Shown here: positions 34,629-44,237 of the stretch, piece after piece
Layout: the number at the start of each line of letters is the position of its first letter
Position numbering within the stretch: position 1 is the first letter of the stretch
Source of the DNA: Planctomycetaceae bacterium
GTDB lineage: Bacteria > Planctomycetota > Phycisphaerae > UBA1845 > UTPLA1
Direction of reading: 5' to 3'
Length of the DNA: 64,000 nucleotides
Assembly: GCA_011525745.1 (NCBI GenBank)
Contig: WYBU01000019.1
Coordinates: 1-64,000, forward strand
Notes under the pieces: generated by a model
The model's database searches: none
What the model saw: the letters and a program-made list of their open reading frames with translations, nothing else
Told to the model about the DNA's origin: nothing
Program-made: the position numbers and the translations under genes

Positions 34629-36461
34629 TCACAGCCATATCAGCGGGATCAACGCAATGGCCATTACCATCCATATGAGTACCATCGGCAGGCCGACTTT
34701 CACGAAGTCGTTCACGCGGTAACCGCCGGGGCCGAAAACCATCAGATGCGTCTGGTAGCCGATCGGCATGAGGAAACCGGCCGACGCGGCGACGGCAACC
34801 GTGACGGCGAACGCGCGCGGATCGGCGCCCATGCGATCCGCGGTCGCCAGTGCGATCGGGAGCATCAGCGCTGCCGCCGCGTTGTTGCTCATCAGCTCGG
34901 TCAGTAGCCACGTCATGATATACACGCCCGCCAGGACGCCGATCGGTCCCCACGCTTCCAGCGCACCGATGGCCGCGTGCGAGATGGCCGCGGCCGCGCC
35001 GCTGTTGAACATGGCGCGGCCGACGCCGAAAGCGGCGGCGATGACGATCAGCACGCTCCACTCGATGCTGCGCCGCGCATCGCCGGACGAGACGCAGCGC
35101 GTCAGCACCATCAGCCCGGCCGCGAGAATGGCAAAGATGACGGATTTGCCGTCGAACCAGTCGAGCAACGGACGCGGCGCGTCGAGCCACAGCAGCAGCT
35201 CGGGCATGGTCATCATGGCGACCATGCCGGCGGCGATCGTAGCGGCCAGCCAGGCGCGTTCGTGTCGCGGCGGAGCCTGCCCGCCGACCTCGCTGACCAG
35301 ATAAAAATTGGGGTTATTTCGATGCGCCCGCACGAAGCCCGGACCGGTCTCGAGCAGCAGCGTGTCGCCGGCCCGCAGACGCACGTCGCCGATCTTCATT
35401 TTCAGCCGCCCGCCGTTGCGATGCACCGCAACCACGGCCGCATCGTACTTGGTGCGGAAATTCGCCGCCCGAATGCCGACGCCGATCAGCGGACTGGAAG
35501 AGCTGACCACCGCCTCGCACAGCCGCCGGCCGCGCCGCGCGGCGGGATTGAAGTCGTAGGTCGTGTCAGCGGCGGGGATCAGGCCCGGCGTGCGTTGCAG
35601 GTCGACGATCGTGCTGACGACGCCGGTGAACACGAGTCGATCGCCGGCCTCGATGCGCTCGTCCGGTCCGACCGGCGAAATCAGGTGTCCCTTACGCTCT
35701 ATTTCGATGAGAAACAGGCCGGGCAGGCCGCGCAGGCCGGCGTCCTGCACCGTGTGCCCGATCAGGGGGCAGACCGGTTCGACGATGATCTCGGCCAGGT
35801 ACTCGCGGCGCGACTCACCGAGTTGTTCGAGGAATTCCTTGCGCTCGGGGAGGAGGCGCTGCGCCATGACGATGAGATAGATGGAGCCGACGATTGCGAT
35901 GGGAATGCCGACCGCGCCGATTTCCCACATGCCCAGCCCGCCGCGCAGTTCCGGCCGGCCGCTCGTCTGCATCAGGCCGTGAATGACGAGATTCGTGCTC
36001 GTTCCGATGAGAGTGCAGGTTCCTCCGAGGATGGCGGCGAAGCTCAACGGCAGCAGGACGCGGGAGGGCGATATGCCGCGGCGGCGCGACCATTCCAGCA
36101 ACGGCGGAATGGTCATCGCGACGACGGTCGTGTTGTTCAGGAAAGCCGAGAGAACGGTGGCCGCGGGTACAATTCGCCGCAGCGCGGCGGGGCCGTTAGC
36201 CGCGCGACCGAGCACCCAGCGTGCGACCATGCTCATGAAGCCGGTTTCGACGAGTCCGGCGGCGACCACGAACAGCGCCGCGACGGTTAACATGCCCTCG
36301 TTCTTGAAGCCCGACACCGCTTCTTCTGGCGTGATGATGCCCACCAGCGTCAGCAGCGTGACGGCGCCGAGGAAGATGACGTCGGCTGCGTGGGCGTAAC
36401 GCACCAGGCCGACGATCATCACCATCACGAGGCCGACGGTAAACCAGCCTTGCCAGGCCAT
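34629..36461 (-). CDS. SLC13-type (DASS) permease with two RCK_C domains
   Basis: A membrane transporter of 610 residues. The two halves each hold five or six membrane segments; the first has FLNNTTVVAMTIPPLLEWS and GGTCTLIGTSTNLVIHG, the second SNNAAAALMLPIALA and FLMPIGYQTHLMVFGPGGY. These are the paired helix-loop motifs of the divalent anion symporter family (dicarboxylate, sulfate). Between them are two TrkA-C/RCK_C-like regulatory domains (GLFLIEIERKGHLISPVGP, ERIEAGDRLVFTG; YDAAVVAVHRNGG, GDVRLRAGDTLLLETGP). The ATG at 36461 is only 20 bases from the divergent hydrolase start. Substrate cannot be told; sulfate-type proteins share this layout. Confidence 0.88.
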   Translation of the reverse strand: MAWQGWFTVGLVMVMIVGLVRYAHAADVIFLGAVTLLTLVGIITPEEAVSGFKNEGMLTVAALFVVAAGLVETGFMSMVARWVLGRAANGPAALRRIVPAATVLSAFLNNTTVVAMTIPPLLEWSRRRGISPSRVLLPLSFAAILGGTCTLIGTSTNLVIHGLMQTSGRPELRGGLGMWEIGAVGIPIAIVGSIYLIVMAQRLLPERKEFLEQLGESRREYLAEIIVEPVCPLIGHTVQDAGLRGLPGLFLIEIERKGHLISPVGPDERIEAGDRLVFTGVVSTIVDLQRTPGLIPAADTTYDFNPAARRGRRLCEAVVSSSSPLIGVGIRAANFRTKYDAAVVAVHRNGGRLKMKIGDVRLRAGDTLLLETGPGFVRAHRNNPNFYLVSEVGGQAPPRHERAWLAATIAAGMVAMMTMPELLLWLDAPRPLLDWFDGKSVIFAILAAGLMVLTRCVSSGDARRSIEWSVLIVIAAAFGVGRAMFNSGAAAAISHAAIGALEAWGPIGVLAGVYIMTWLLTELMSNNAAAALMLPIALATADRMGADPRAFAVTVAVAASAGFLMPIGYQTHLMVFGPGGYRVNDFVKVGLPMVLIWMVMAIALIPLIWL

Positions 36462-36481
36462 GCGTGTAGAATATCGGCACA

Positions 36482-37429
36482 ATGCGAGAGCGGGTGCGAC
36501 CGGAGGCAGATGCCGTGAAATCGGACGCTGACAGTTCCAAAGGGGCACAGGCCGCGGATGAGCCGTCGCAGACCGATCCGGAAAAAAGACCGCCGCCACG
36601 CTCCAAGATGCATCGGTTGTTGAGACTGCTCCGTTCCGCCGTCATCTGCTACCTGGTGTACGCCGCCATGCTCTTCTCGATACAACGCTGGCTGTTGTTC
36701 CCGCGGCACATCCGGCAGGCGTCGCCGGATGCGGGGCGCGGCATTCGCGACCTGGAGCGATTCTGGATCGACACGCCGCAGGGCCGCGTCGAGGGTTGGT
36801 TCATTCGCGGGCACGGCGCTTCGGCGGAGACACCCGGTCCGGCGGTGATCTTCGCGCACGGCAACGCCGAACTGATCGAGGACTGGCCCTTTGAGATGAG
36901 CCTGTATCAGGCCCACGGCTTCGGCATCCTGCTGCCGGAGTTTCGCGGTTACGGACGATCGGCGGGATCGCCGTCCGAGGCGGCCATCACCGAGGACTTC
37001 GTCAAGTTCTACGACTGGCTGGCGGCCCGGCCGGACGTCGATCGCGCACGGATCGTCTTTCACGGGCGATCGATCGGCGGCGGGGCCGTGTGTGCCTTGT
37101 CGCGACATCGGCGGCCGGCGGCGATTGTGCTTCAGTCCACGTTCGTGAGCGTGTCCGAGATGTCGCGGCGCTACTACGTGCCGAGCTTTCTGGTGCGCGA
37201 TCCGTTCGACAACGAATCGGCGCTGCGGGCGCTGAAGTGCCCGGTGTTGATCGTGCACGGCAAGCGCGACAGCCTGATCCCGTTCGAGCACGCGCAGCGC
37301 CTGCACGCGGCGGCGGCGGGCAGCAAGCTGATCGCGTACGACTGCGATCACAACGATTGTCCGCCAGACTGGAATGCGTTCATGCACGACGTGATCGTGT
37401 TCCTGCGCGGGGCGGGGATTGCTCGATAG
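36482..37429 (+). CDS. Membrane-anchored alpha/beta hydrolase
   Basis: A 315-residue serine hydrolase. A charged Pro-rich N-terminus of about 45 residues precedes one membrane helix (SAVICYLVYAAMLFSIQRWLLF). The hydrolase fold has the oxyanion HGNAE, nucleophile elbow GRSIGGG, Asp in HGKRDSLIP and His in CDHNDCPPDW. The architecture (N-terminal anchor and LLFP-x-R before the fold) is that of the Bem46/ABHD13 group, whose substrates are mostly unknown. It is divergent from the SLC13-type gene with a 20-base gap, so their promoters must overlap the coding regions. Confidence 0.87.
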   Translation: MRERVRPEADAVKSDADSSKGAQAADEPSQTDPEKRPPPRSKMHRLLRLLRSAVICYLVYAAMLFSIQRWLLFPRHIRQASPDAGRGIRDLERFWIDTPQGRVEGWFIRGHGASAETPGPAVIFAHGNAELIEDWPFEMSLYQAHGFGILLPEFRGYGRSAGSPSEAAITEDFVKFYDWLAARPDVDRARIVFHGRSIGGGAVCALSRHRRPAAIVLQSTFVSVSEMSRRYYVPSFLVRDPFDNESALRALKCPVLIVHGKRDSLIPFEHAQRLHAAAAGSKLIAYDCDHNDCPPDWNAFMHDVIVFLRGAGIAR

Positions 37430-37525
37430 GCGGTGCGTTCCGACTTCGCCAAACCATGTCAGCTGAGCGGTCGGCCATGATGCAGGCGTAGCCCCGTGCG
37501 CCCGGCCATGTCGGGCGAATTCCGC

Positions 37526-40500
37526 TCAGGGTTTGATGGCACTCTCGGCTTCGACCACGGCCCGTCGATTATCCGTGTCCGAAGCGTACGCCTCGATCTG
37601 CATCAACCGGCGCGCCTGTTCAATCGCTCGTTGCGCTTCGTCGGTTCTCCCAAGTGCCTTTCGCGCCAGGGCGATGTAGGCCCAGTTGCTCGGATGCCGG
37701 CCGCGGCCCAGCGCCTCGTGCAGCGCGTCGGATCGAAGCAGCATCGCCTCGGCCGCGTCGAAATCGCCGGTGCGGAACAGGCCGACGCCGAGCGTGTTCA
37801 GGATCGACCAGTCATCCGGAAGAATCTCGTCCGCGCGGCGCGCCTGCGCTAGCGCCTTGCGATACTCCTCGTCCGAAAAGCCCGCCAGCTTGACCACGCC
37901 CCACGCATCGCTGTTAAACCAGTTGGCGTGATCGCCGCGCGCCTCAACATAGTCGATGGCCGACCGTCGCAGTTCGTCGGGCAGATCGACACGCGCCCGG
38001 AGGTGTTCGGCCAGGTCATTGCTGAAGTAAAACGATTCGAGCAACGGATCGACCAGCAGCCGCGCTCGCGCCGCCAGATGCTGCTCACGGGCCGCTGGTG
38101 ATCGGCCGGTCTCGAACAGCGCCAGCCTGGCGAAACGGCCGCTGGCAGCCAGCGTTGACCCATCGCCGACGAACATCAACTTGGTGCCTTCGCCGGTCGG
38201 CGAGTTGAGCGCGGCCGTCGCGTCGCCGGTCTGGGTGTTCCACAAATAGACGTTGCCGTTCGTGCACCCGGCCGCCAAGCGCGTAGCGTCGGGATTGAAC
38301 GCCAGCGATTCCAGCGGCGCTTCGGCGCCGGTGAGCGTCAGGGTTGCGCGGTCCGACGGAACGTTCCGGACGATAATGCGCCGGTCGGAATAGCCCACGG
38401 CCAGCAATGAGCCTGAGTTGTCGAAGGCGGCACACGCGGCGTCCGACGTGGAATCAAGAAGTGCCGGGCGTGGCGAGAAATCGGGTAGCGTCCACGCACG
38501 AATCGCGGCAGGTTTGTCGTCCGCAGACTCGGATACGCCCTGAGTGATCGTGATGGCCAGGGCAGCGTCGGGGGAGACGATGATTGATTTCACCGTGCCG
38601 CCATGTGCACGAACGACCCGTTGTATCTTCAGATTCGGCGAAGCCGGGTCGATCGCCAGGAGTGCTCCCTCGTCGGTTCCGGCCAGAAGCAGTCGGCCGT
38701 CGGCCGAAAACGCCAGAGAACGGATCGCGCCGTGCTCGGCGTGCTGCGCGGCAGCGCGCAAGTCGCCGCTTTGAAGGTCCACAACATACAGCGCGCCGTT
38801 TCGCCCGCCGGCAGCGATCCAGCGATCATCCGGCGAGATGGCCGACGCATACAGTTCGCCGCGTCCGATCGTCCGTCTCCAGCACAGTCGCGCGACGGGC
38901 GTATCGAGGAGCGTCAGCGTGCCCCAGCCGGTCGTCGCCACGAATCGGCCGTTGCGCGAGAACGCCCAGGACAAGGATTCGTCATGCCAGGCGGGGCGAT
39001 TGACCAGCGGCGCGTCGGTCGTATGCAGGTCCCACAGCTTGATAAGGCCGTCGTTGCCGCCGGAAACCAGCGTTCGGCCGTCGTCGGCCAGCGGCAGGTC
39101 CTGGATAAGCGAATGAGCGGGAAGCGTCGCAAGCAACCGCCCGGCGTACCCATCGAACAGGAGCAGGGTTCCGGCTGAGTCATAGGCGGCCACCAATCCG
39201 CCGCCGCCGCATGGGTACCAATTTCTGACTGTTTTTGGCAGCTCAATCGAACGGACGAACGCTCCCGAATCGACATCGACTTCCCTCAGCGACGTGTCCT
39301 GCAAAATAAAGACGGTCCGCGCATCGGGGCGAAAGTGCCAGCTCCAGCCCAGGAGCCTGCGGAGCAGTCGGCCGGTAGCGACGTCGTACATCAGCGCGTC
39401 TCCGCCATCGATGACGGCGATGATGGAATCGTTGCCGCCGAAGGCTGCTCCGTTCGAGGACGGCGCTTCAAAGGGCAAATCGCCCAGGCGCCTGCCGGTG
39501 CCGACGTCGCGAAAGAGAATGCGCTCCGGCCCGTGGGTCGTCGTTACAATCCGCGCGCCGTCCCGACTGAAAACGCCGCGCGTGTACAGCCTGTCGTTTT
39601 CCGCCGTCCACAGAATTTCGCCCGAGTCGGCGTCGTACATCACGACGCCGGTCGCTCCGGTCGCCGCCGCTACGTGACGCCCATCGGGCGACAGAATGCA
39701 GTGGCTGAAGCGAGCGCTCTCGGCGGACCAGGAATGCAACAGCGTGCCTTCGTTCGCATCCCAGAGACACACGCGGCCATTGGTGTCGCACGATGCGATG
39801 CGCCGGCCGTCATCCGAAATGCCCACCGTGCGAATGGGCGCGCCCTCGGCATCGATCGTCCGTAAGCTGCGGTCCGCGACCCAGTTGAGATGACGCCACT
39901 CCCAGCCGCGCAGCGCCGGCGGCGCATCGGCCAGGCTGCGCCGTGCCACGCCGACCAGCCGCAGTTCGAGCGATGCCTGCGCTGCGGCGATGGCGGCGCG
40001 ATAGGCCAGCCGCTCGGCTTCGAGCGTTTTCCGGTCAGCCCGCGCGCGCTGCGCCCGTTCGCGCATCGCGTAGCCGCCGGCCACGAGCGCGCCGAGCGCC
40101 GACACGACGACCGTCGTCGTCAGCCAGAAGACGATGGCCGGATTGCGGCGGGCGAACTTCCGCAGTTGATACAGCGCGCTGGCCGGACGCGCCACGATCG
40201 GCTCGTCGCGCAGGTAGCGGCGAACGTCGGCCGCCAGCTCGGCCGCGGTCTGGTAGCGCCTCTCGCGGTCCTTTTCCAGCGATTTGGCGACGATCGTGTC
40301 GACATCGCCGCGAAACAGCGGGTTGATCGAGCTGAGACGCGTCGGATCGTCCTCGCGGATGGCGCGGACCGCCTCGGGAATCGAACGGCCGCGCACGGCG
40401 TGGGGCAGGCGACCGGCGAGCAACTCGAACAGAATGACGCCGAGTGCGTACACGTCCGACCGCGTGTCGATCTGGCGCGAGTCGCCCACCACCTGTTCGG

Positions 40501-41434
40501 GACTCATGTAGGGAACGGTGCCGATCAACTGTCCAAGGTCCGTGTGGAGCGTCGCGGCCTGCACGTCCGAGTCGGTCAGCCGCGCCACACCGAAATCGAG
40601 AATCTTCGGCTGCGCCGACAGGCCGGTTTCCCGCCCGCGCTGCGACGGTCCGCGCGCTCGCCGCGTCTGAAATTCGGTCGGCGCATCGCCCTGCGTCGCA
40701 TCGGCCGCCTCATCGACAACGAGAATATTGCCCGGCTTCAGATCGCGGTGAACGACCCCCTTGGCGTGGGCATGTTGCACGGCATCGCACACGCGCGCCA
40801 TCAGATCGAGGCGCTGCCGCGTATCCATCGCCGCGCGGTTGGCATATTCCAGCAGAGGCGCTCCGTGGATCAGCTCCATCGCGAAGAACGGAGGTCGCGC
40901 GATCTGCCCGTTCGGATAAACGACTTCCGCCACGCCGGCTTCGTAGATGTGTGCAATGCCGGGATGCTGAAGATGGCCCAGCACGTCGGCTTCGTGCTGA
41001 AACCGTTTCAACAGCGACGGAACGGTCAGGTCGGGGCGGATGACCTTGACGGCCACGTGGCGCCGCGGATTCTCCTGGCGCGCCTCATAGACGACGCCCA
41101 TGCCGCCTTCGCCGATCTTGCGCACAACGGCGTACTTTCCGACCCGCAGCGGCAAGACGTCCGTTGCGACAGCCGATGGCGAGCGGCCGGTCATGACCGT
41201 TTCGTTGAGGACGGCCGGTTGTTCGAGGAATTGATCCAGCGCAGAGTCGGGAACGCACATCAGTCGTTCGACCGCGGCCAGCAGAGAAGCGTCATCGCCG
41301 CATTGCGCGGCGATGAATTCGGTACGCGCCGCCGGCGACAGATCGAGCGCCTGCTGTACCAGTTCCTCGGCGCGGCGGCGGCGCCGCTCGTTCGTCGGGG
41401 ATGCGAGCGCGTCTTCAGGGGGCGGCGTCGTCAT
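37526..41434 (-). CDS. Ser/Thr protein kinase with WD40 propeller and TPR-like end
   Basis: A 1302-residue multi-domain kinase. Residues 1-95 are helical; the kinase domain has GEGGMGVVY, Lys130 in VAVKVIR, HRD at 229-231 and DFG at 280-282. An extra Thr/Arg-rich loop of about 33 residues sits between the HRD and DFG motifs. A membrane helix (AIVFWLTTTVVVSALGALVAG) and a short coiled coil follow, then the segment ALRGWEWRHLNW that typically precedes WD repeats in planctomycete kinases. About a dozen WD40-like repeats come next (for example DGRRIASCDTNGRVCLWD and DGRTLVSGGNDGLIKLWD), and a C-terminal TPR-like part (ILNTLGVGLFRTGDFDAAEA). Its start overlaps the sigma factor gene by 20 bases, so translation is coupled. 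GGAG precedes the ATG. Confidence 0.95.
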   Translation of the reverse strand: MTTPPPEDALASPTNERRRRRAEELVQQALDLSPAARTEFIAAQCGDDASLLAAVERLMCVPDSALDQFLEQPAVLNETVMTGRSPSAVATDVLPLRVGKYAVVRKIGEGGMGVVYEARQENPRRHVAVKVIRPDLTVPSLLKRFQHEADVLGHLQHPGIAHIYEAGVAEVVYPNGQIARPPFFAMELIHGAPLLEYANRAAMDTRQRLDLMARVCDAVQHAHAKGVVHRDLKPGNILVVDEAADATQGDAPTEFQTRRARGPSQRGRETGLSAQPKILDFGVARLTDSDVQAATLHTDLGQLIGTVPYMSPEQVVGDSRQIDTRSDVYALGVILFELLAGRLPHAVRGRSIPEAVRAIREDDPTRLSSINPLFRGDVDTIVAKSLEKDRERRYQTAAELAADVRRYLRDEPIVARPASALYQLRKFARRNPAIVFWLTTTVVVSALGALVAGGYAMRERAQRARADRKTLEAERLAYRAAIAAAQASLELRLVGVARRSLADAPPALRGWEWRHLNWVADRSLRTIDAEGAPIRTVGISDDGRRIASCDTNGRVCLWDANEGTLLHSWSAESARFSHCILSPDGRHVAAATGATGVVMYDADSGEILWTAENDRLYTRGVFSRDGARIVTTTHGPERILFRDVGTGRRLGDLPFEAPSSNGAAFGGNDSIIAVIDGGDALMYDVATGRLLRRLLGWSWHFRPDARTVFILQDTSLREVDVDSGAFVRSIELPKTVRNWYPCGGGGLVAAYDSAGTLLLFDGYAGRLLATLPAHSLIQDLPLADDGRTLVSGGNDGLIKLWDLHTTDAPLVNRPAWHDESLSWAFSRNGRFVATTGWGTLTLLDTPVARLCWRRTIGRGELYASAISPDDRWIAAGGRNGALYVVDLQSGDLRAAAQHAEHGAIRSLAFSADGRLLLAGTDEGALLAIDPASPNLKIQRVVRAHGGTVKSIIVSPDAALAITITQGVSESADDKPAAIRAWTLPDFSPRPALLDSTSDAACAAFDNSGSLLAVGYSDRRIIVRNVPSDRATLTLTGAEAPLESLAFNPDATRLAAGCTNGNVYLWNTQTGDATAALNSPTGEGTKLMFVGDGSTLAASGRFARLALFETGRSPAAREQHLAARARLLVDPLLESFYFSNDLAEHLRARVDLPDELRRSAIDYVEARGDHANWFNSDAWGVVKLAGFSDEEYRKALAQARRADEILPDDWSILNTLGVGLFRTGDFDAAEAMLLRSDALHEALGRGRHPSNWAYIALARKALGRTDEAQRAIEQARRLMQIEAYASDTDNRRAVVEAESAIKP

Positions 41435-41990
41435 GGGACAACTCCGCGTAGAGCCAGCGCTTGATGTAGCGCCATTCGCGTTCGATGGTGCTCAGCGACA
41501 TGCCCATCGCCGCGGCCGTTTCCTCGGCGGTCAGCCCGGCGAAGTATCGCAGATTGACGATCTGAGCCTTTCTCGCGTCGGACTGTTCCAGCCGGCGCAA
41601 CGCGTCGTCGAGCGCCATCAGATCTTCGTGCGGTGATTCGATGGCCCGTTCGACCGGGTCCTCCGCGACGCGCGCCCGATCGCCGCCGCGCTTCAGGCTC
41701 ATGCGGCGCCGATACTGATCGACCATGATCTGACGCATGGCCTGCGCCGCGGCCGCGAAAAAGTGTCCGCGATTCCGCCAGCCGGCGTCGGCCTGCCCGA
41801 CGAGCCGCAGGAAAGCCTCGTGGACCAGCGCGGTGGGTTGCAGCGTCAGGCCGTCGGCGCGGTTGCCCATGCGCGAGCGGGCCAGCCGCCGCAATTCGTC
41901 GTACACCAGCGGCAGCAGTTCGGCGGCGGCGCGGGAGTCGCCGTCGGCCGCGGCGTTGAGAATCTCGGTGACATCGCGCTGCGCCGACAT
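41415..41990 (-). CDS. ECF sigma factor of the PF07638-like planctomycete type
   Basis: An alternative sigma factor with region 2 (LPLVYDELRRLARSRM, LVHEAFLRLVG, RGHFFAAAAQAMRQIMVDQYRRR) and region 4 (VNLRYFAGLTAEETAAAMGMSLSTIEREWRYIKRWLYAEL). Region 2's QPTALVHEAFLRL and region 4's TIEREWRYAKAWL-like end are hallmarks of this group. It is listed from the ATG at 41990; 42023 is an alternative. It overlaps the WD40 kinase gene by 20 bases. Such sigma-kinase pairs are common in planctomycetes, where the kinase is thought to control the sigma factor (family knowledge); no anti-sigma factor is seen. Confidence 0.93.
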   Translation of the reverse strand: MSAQRDVTEILNAAADGDSRAAAELLPLVYDELRRLARSRMGNRADGLTLQPTALVHEAFLRLVGQADAGWRNRGHFFAAAAQAMRQIMVDQYRRRMSLKRGGDRARVAEDPVERAIESPHEDLMALDDALRRLEQSDARKAQIVNLRYFAGLTAEETAAAMGMSLSTIEREWRYIKRWLYAELSHDDAAP

Positions 41991-42081
41991 GTCGCCGCCC
42001 CCAGGGGGTGAAATCGTGGTCATCGGCCCTCTGCGCGCCCATCTTACCACGAGCGGCGCGCCTGGTACCGTTCCACGCAGT

Positions 42082-42103
42082 GTGGCACGGTCAAACCCTC
42101 GCG
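42082..42103 (+). repeat. Left arm of the wobble-hairpin family, solo copy
   Basis: GTGGCACGGTCAAACCCTCG plus CG. It matches the left arm of the complete elements with one change; no matching right arm lies within 100 bases. It is in the space upstream of the sigma factor gene. Confidence 0.6.
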
Positions 42104-42206
42104 CTAAGTGTGCCTTTGAGGCTCGGGTGGTACGGGCGTCTCGCCCGTCGTATGGAAGGCCCCCGACCGCTTCGCCTCGGTGATTCGCATCATGCGAACG
42201 ATGCGC

Positions 42207-42809
42207 CTATCTCGGTTCCGCGGCCGGCGGCGGCTCGCGCTTCGGTGTCGGTGGACCGACGCGCTGATTCAGCCGGGAGACCAGCTCCGCGACCTTGCTG
42301 AAATCGCGGCGCGCGACGAATCGTCCCGTTACGCGACACCGCCCGAAGATATCGGCCGGCTCGCCCAGTTTGCGATCGGGCGCCAGGTTGGAGGACTCGA
42401 TCGAGCCAACCAGGCGCGTGCCGTCGCGCGAGCGCGAGAAATAGACGAAACCGGCCCCTTCGTAGGCGATGCACGCCCCGGCGGTAATCAGACCGTACGT
42501 GATCAGGGCGTCGGTCTGTGTTGAATCGGCGAACGTCGTGCCGGGAATCGGCCGCCAGAAAAGCTTGAGGATCAGGATTTGCTCGACATCGTGGGCCGGA
42601 TCGGCCGCCGCGGGGCGGCGGCTGTGCAACACGATGGTCCAGCGGTCACGACCGTCGAACGAAAAGAAGGCGTCGTCGAATCGCTCGTGAAACTGTCGCG
42701 GACGGGCCGAATCCTCAAGCGCGTCGACGACGATCCGGTTCTCCTTCGGCGCGCAGCCGGTCACAGCGAGCACGAGGAGAACGAGAAACTTCAGGAGTCG
42801 ACGAGGCAT
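42207..42809 (-). CDS. Hypothetical lipoprotein, 200 residues
   Basis: The start MPRRLLKFLVLLVLAVTGC is a clean lipoprotein signal (lipobox AVTGC, Cys19). The mature protein is beta-rich (WTIVLHSRRPAA, QILILKLFWRPIPG, LITYGLITAGACIAYEGAGFVYFS, GRCRVTGRFVARRD) and ends in a Pro-rich tail. No known domain is recognised. The frame continues upstream to 42971 but that part is Arg/Cys-rich and unlike coding. It follows the amidohydrolase gene on the minus strand with a 76-base gap. Confidence 0.72.
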   Translation of the reverse strand: MPRRLLKFLVLLVLAVTGCAPKENRIVVDALEDSARPRQFHERFDDAFFSFDGRDRWTIVLHSRRPAAADPAHDVEQILILKLFWRPIPGTTFADSTQTDALITYGLITAGACIAYEGAGFVYFSRSRDGTRLVGSIESSNLAPDRKLGEPADIFGRCRVTGRFVARRDFSKVAELVSRLNQRVGPPTPKREPPPAAEPR

Positions 42810-42885
42810 CGCGCTACAACAAGGCCTGTCAGCGCGCGGCGCTTCGGCTGAACGAAGGGCGCAGCGCCTCGCCGGGCGTCGTGCG

Positions 42886-43809
42886 TTACAGCTCTTCATC
42901 TGCGAACAGATCCGAATCGGCCCGTTCTCGCGCGGGCGACGGCGGCGAAATGCCCAGCAGCGCCAACGCATCGCGCTCGACGATGCCGCGCAGATGTTGG
43001 CGTGGCACGGTCGGCAGGCTGGTGCCGAGTGTGAACTGATTGATGCTGTAGAGGGCCTCTATGGCGGCGGCGGCGGACTTGAACGGAAAGTCGCTGCCGA
43101 ATAACAACTTGTCCATCACGCCGTAGTGATACGCGGTCAGCAGCGCGTTGAACGCCTGCCACGGCCGATGCAGAAGACCGGAAACGTCGGCGAAAACGTT
43201 GGGATGCTTTGCCAACAGAACGACGCACTCGTCGATCCAGGGATAACCCAGGTGCGATACCACCAGTTTCAGCGCGGGGAATTCGCGGGCGACTTCGTCC
43301 AGAAGCGCAGGCCGGGCGTATTCTAGCTTACTGGCCACCGAGAAATGTGTGCCGTAGTGAATCAGGACCGGCATCTTGAGCCGCGCGGCCTCCGCAAAAA
43401 ACTGCATCGCGCGGCTGTCCGTGGGATGAAAATCCTGTGCCGCCGGCGACACGGTGACGCCCTTGAGGCCAAGCTGAGCCTGGGCGGCGCGAACCTCGTC
43501 AATGGCTTCGGTGGGACTGGTCGGATCGACACCCGCAAAGCCGACGAGCTTGTCCGGATAGCGCTTTACGTAGTCGGCAACCAACTCGTTGGGGATTTCC
43601 GCGTTGAGGTACCGACTCTTGAAGGCCAGAACGATACACTTGTCGACCGGGTTCGACGCCGCCAGATGCTTTCGGGCGCTGCCTTCTGAAAGCGGCAGCC
43701 TGGGTCCTCCCAAAGGCGCGAGAACACGCGCCAAGTCGCCGCTAACTGTATGGCTTGAAGAAGTTTGCAGATCCGAGTGCCAGATTTGCGTATGGCAGTC
43801 AACGATCAT
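42886..43809 (-). CDS. Amidohydrolase-2 family metal-dependent hydrolase
   Basis: A 307-residue TIM-barrel hydrolase. Family motifs: the first strand IVDCHTQIWH, then KLVGFAGVDP, LGLKGVTVSP, MPVLIHYGTHFS, LKLVVSHLGYPWIDE, PNVFADVSGLL and LLFGSDFPF, and DALALLGI at the end. In most relatives the first motif is H-x-H; here it is His6-Thr-Gln8, so one metal ligand is replaced. Known relatives decarboxylate or hydrolyse aromatic compounds. AGGAGA lies 11 bases before the ATG. It is the first gene of a possible two-gene unit with the lipoprotein downstream. Confidence 0.85.
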   Translation of the reverse strand: MIVDCHTQIWHSDLQTSSSHTVSGDLARVLAPLGGPRLPLSEGSARKHLAASNPVDKCIVLAFKSRYLNAEIPNELVADYVKRYPDKLVGFAGVDPTSPTEAIDEVRAAQAQLGLKGVTVSPAAQDFHPTDSRAMQFFAEAARLKMPVLIHYGTHFSVASKLEYARPALLDEVAREFPALKLVVSHLGYPWIDECVVLLAKHPNVFADVSGLLHRPWQAFNALLTAYHYGVMDKLLFGSDFPFKSAAAAIEALYSINQFTLGTSLPTVPRQHLRGIVERDALALLGISPPSPARERADSDLFADEEL

Positions 43810-44237
43810 TCGGCAGGCTCTCCTGGACCCCAGTATTCAGACCAGCCATCCATGTGGTCCGTTGGCCGGTTCCGCAGAAAGCGCGCTCTCAAGACCCTCG
43901 GGGCGGAGGCAAACTCGATCATCTTGAAGCGAACGCACCCACGCCACCTGAGCCGCATTGAGAACGCGACACCTGCGAACACCCTTTGAATCCGCGCTTA
44001 TAACGGTGCGCGTGGTTGAGGTCAAGCCAAAAGCCGATCAAGTCGGCGGTTTCCTTCCGCTTCCACATGTTCCTCACACCAAATCTTGGCCCTTTTGGTT
44101 CATCCGCCCCCTGCCTGTTGTGGTACCCTCATCCATCGACCGTTATCACTGTTGCATGGCCAATCTCGCCGCGTTCCTAATCGCAATAAAACTCCCGGCT
44201 TCATCCCCCCGTCGTTCGGGTCCTGCCACGTCGTCGC
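43810..44237. other. Long intergenic stretch, no gene recognised
   Basis: It lies upstream of the amidohydrolase gene and downstream of the propeller lipoprotein gene, both minus strand. Short plus-strand frames here have no family features. I see no clear hairpin or repeat. It must include the amidohydrolase promoter, which I cannot place. Confidence 0.4.
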
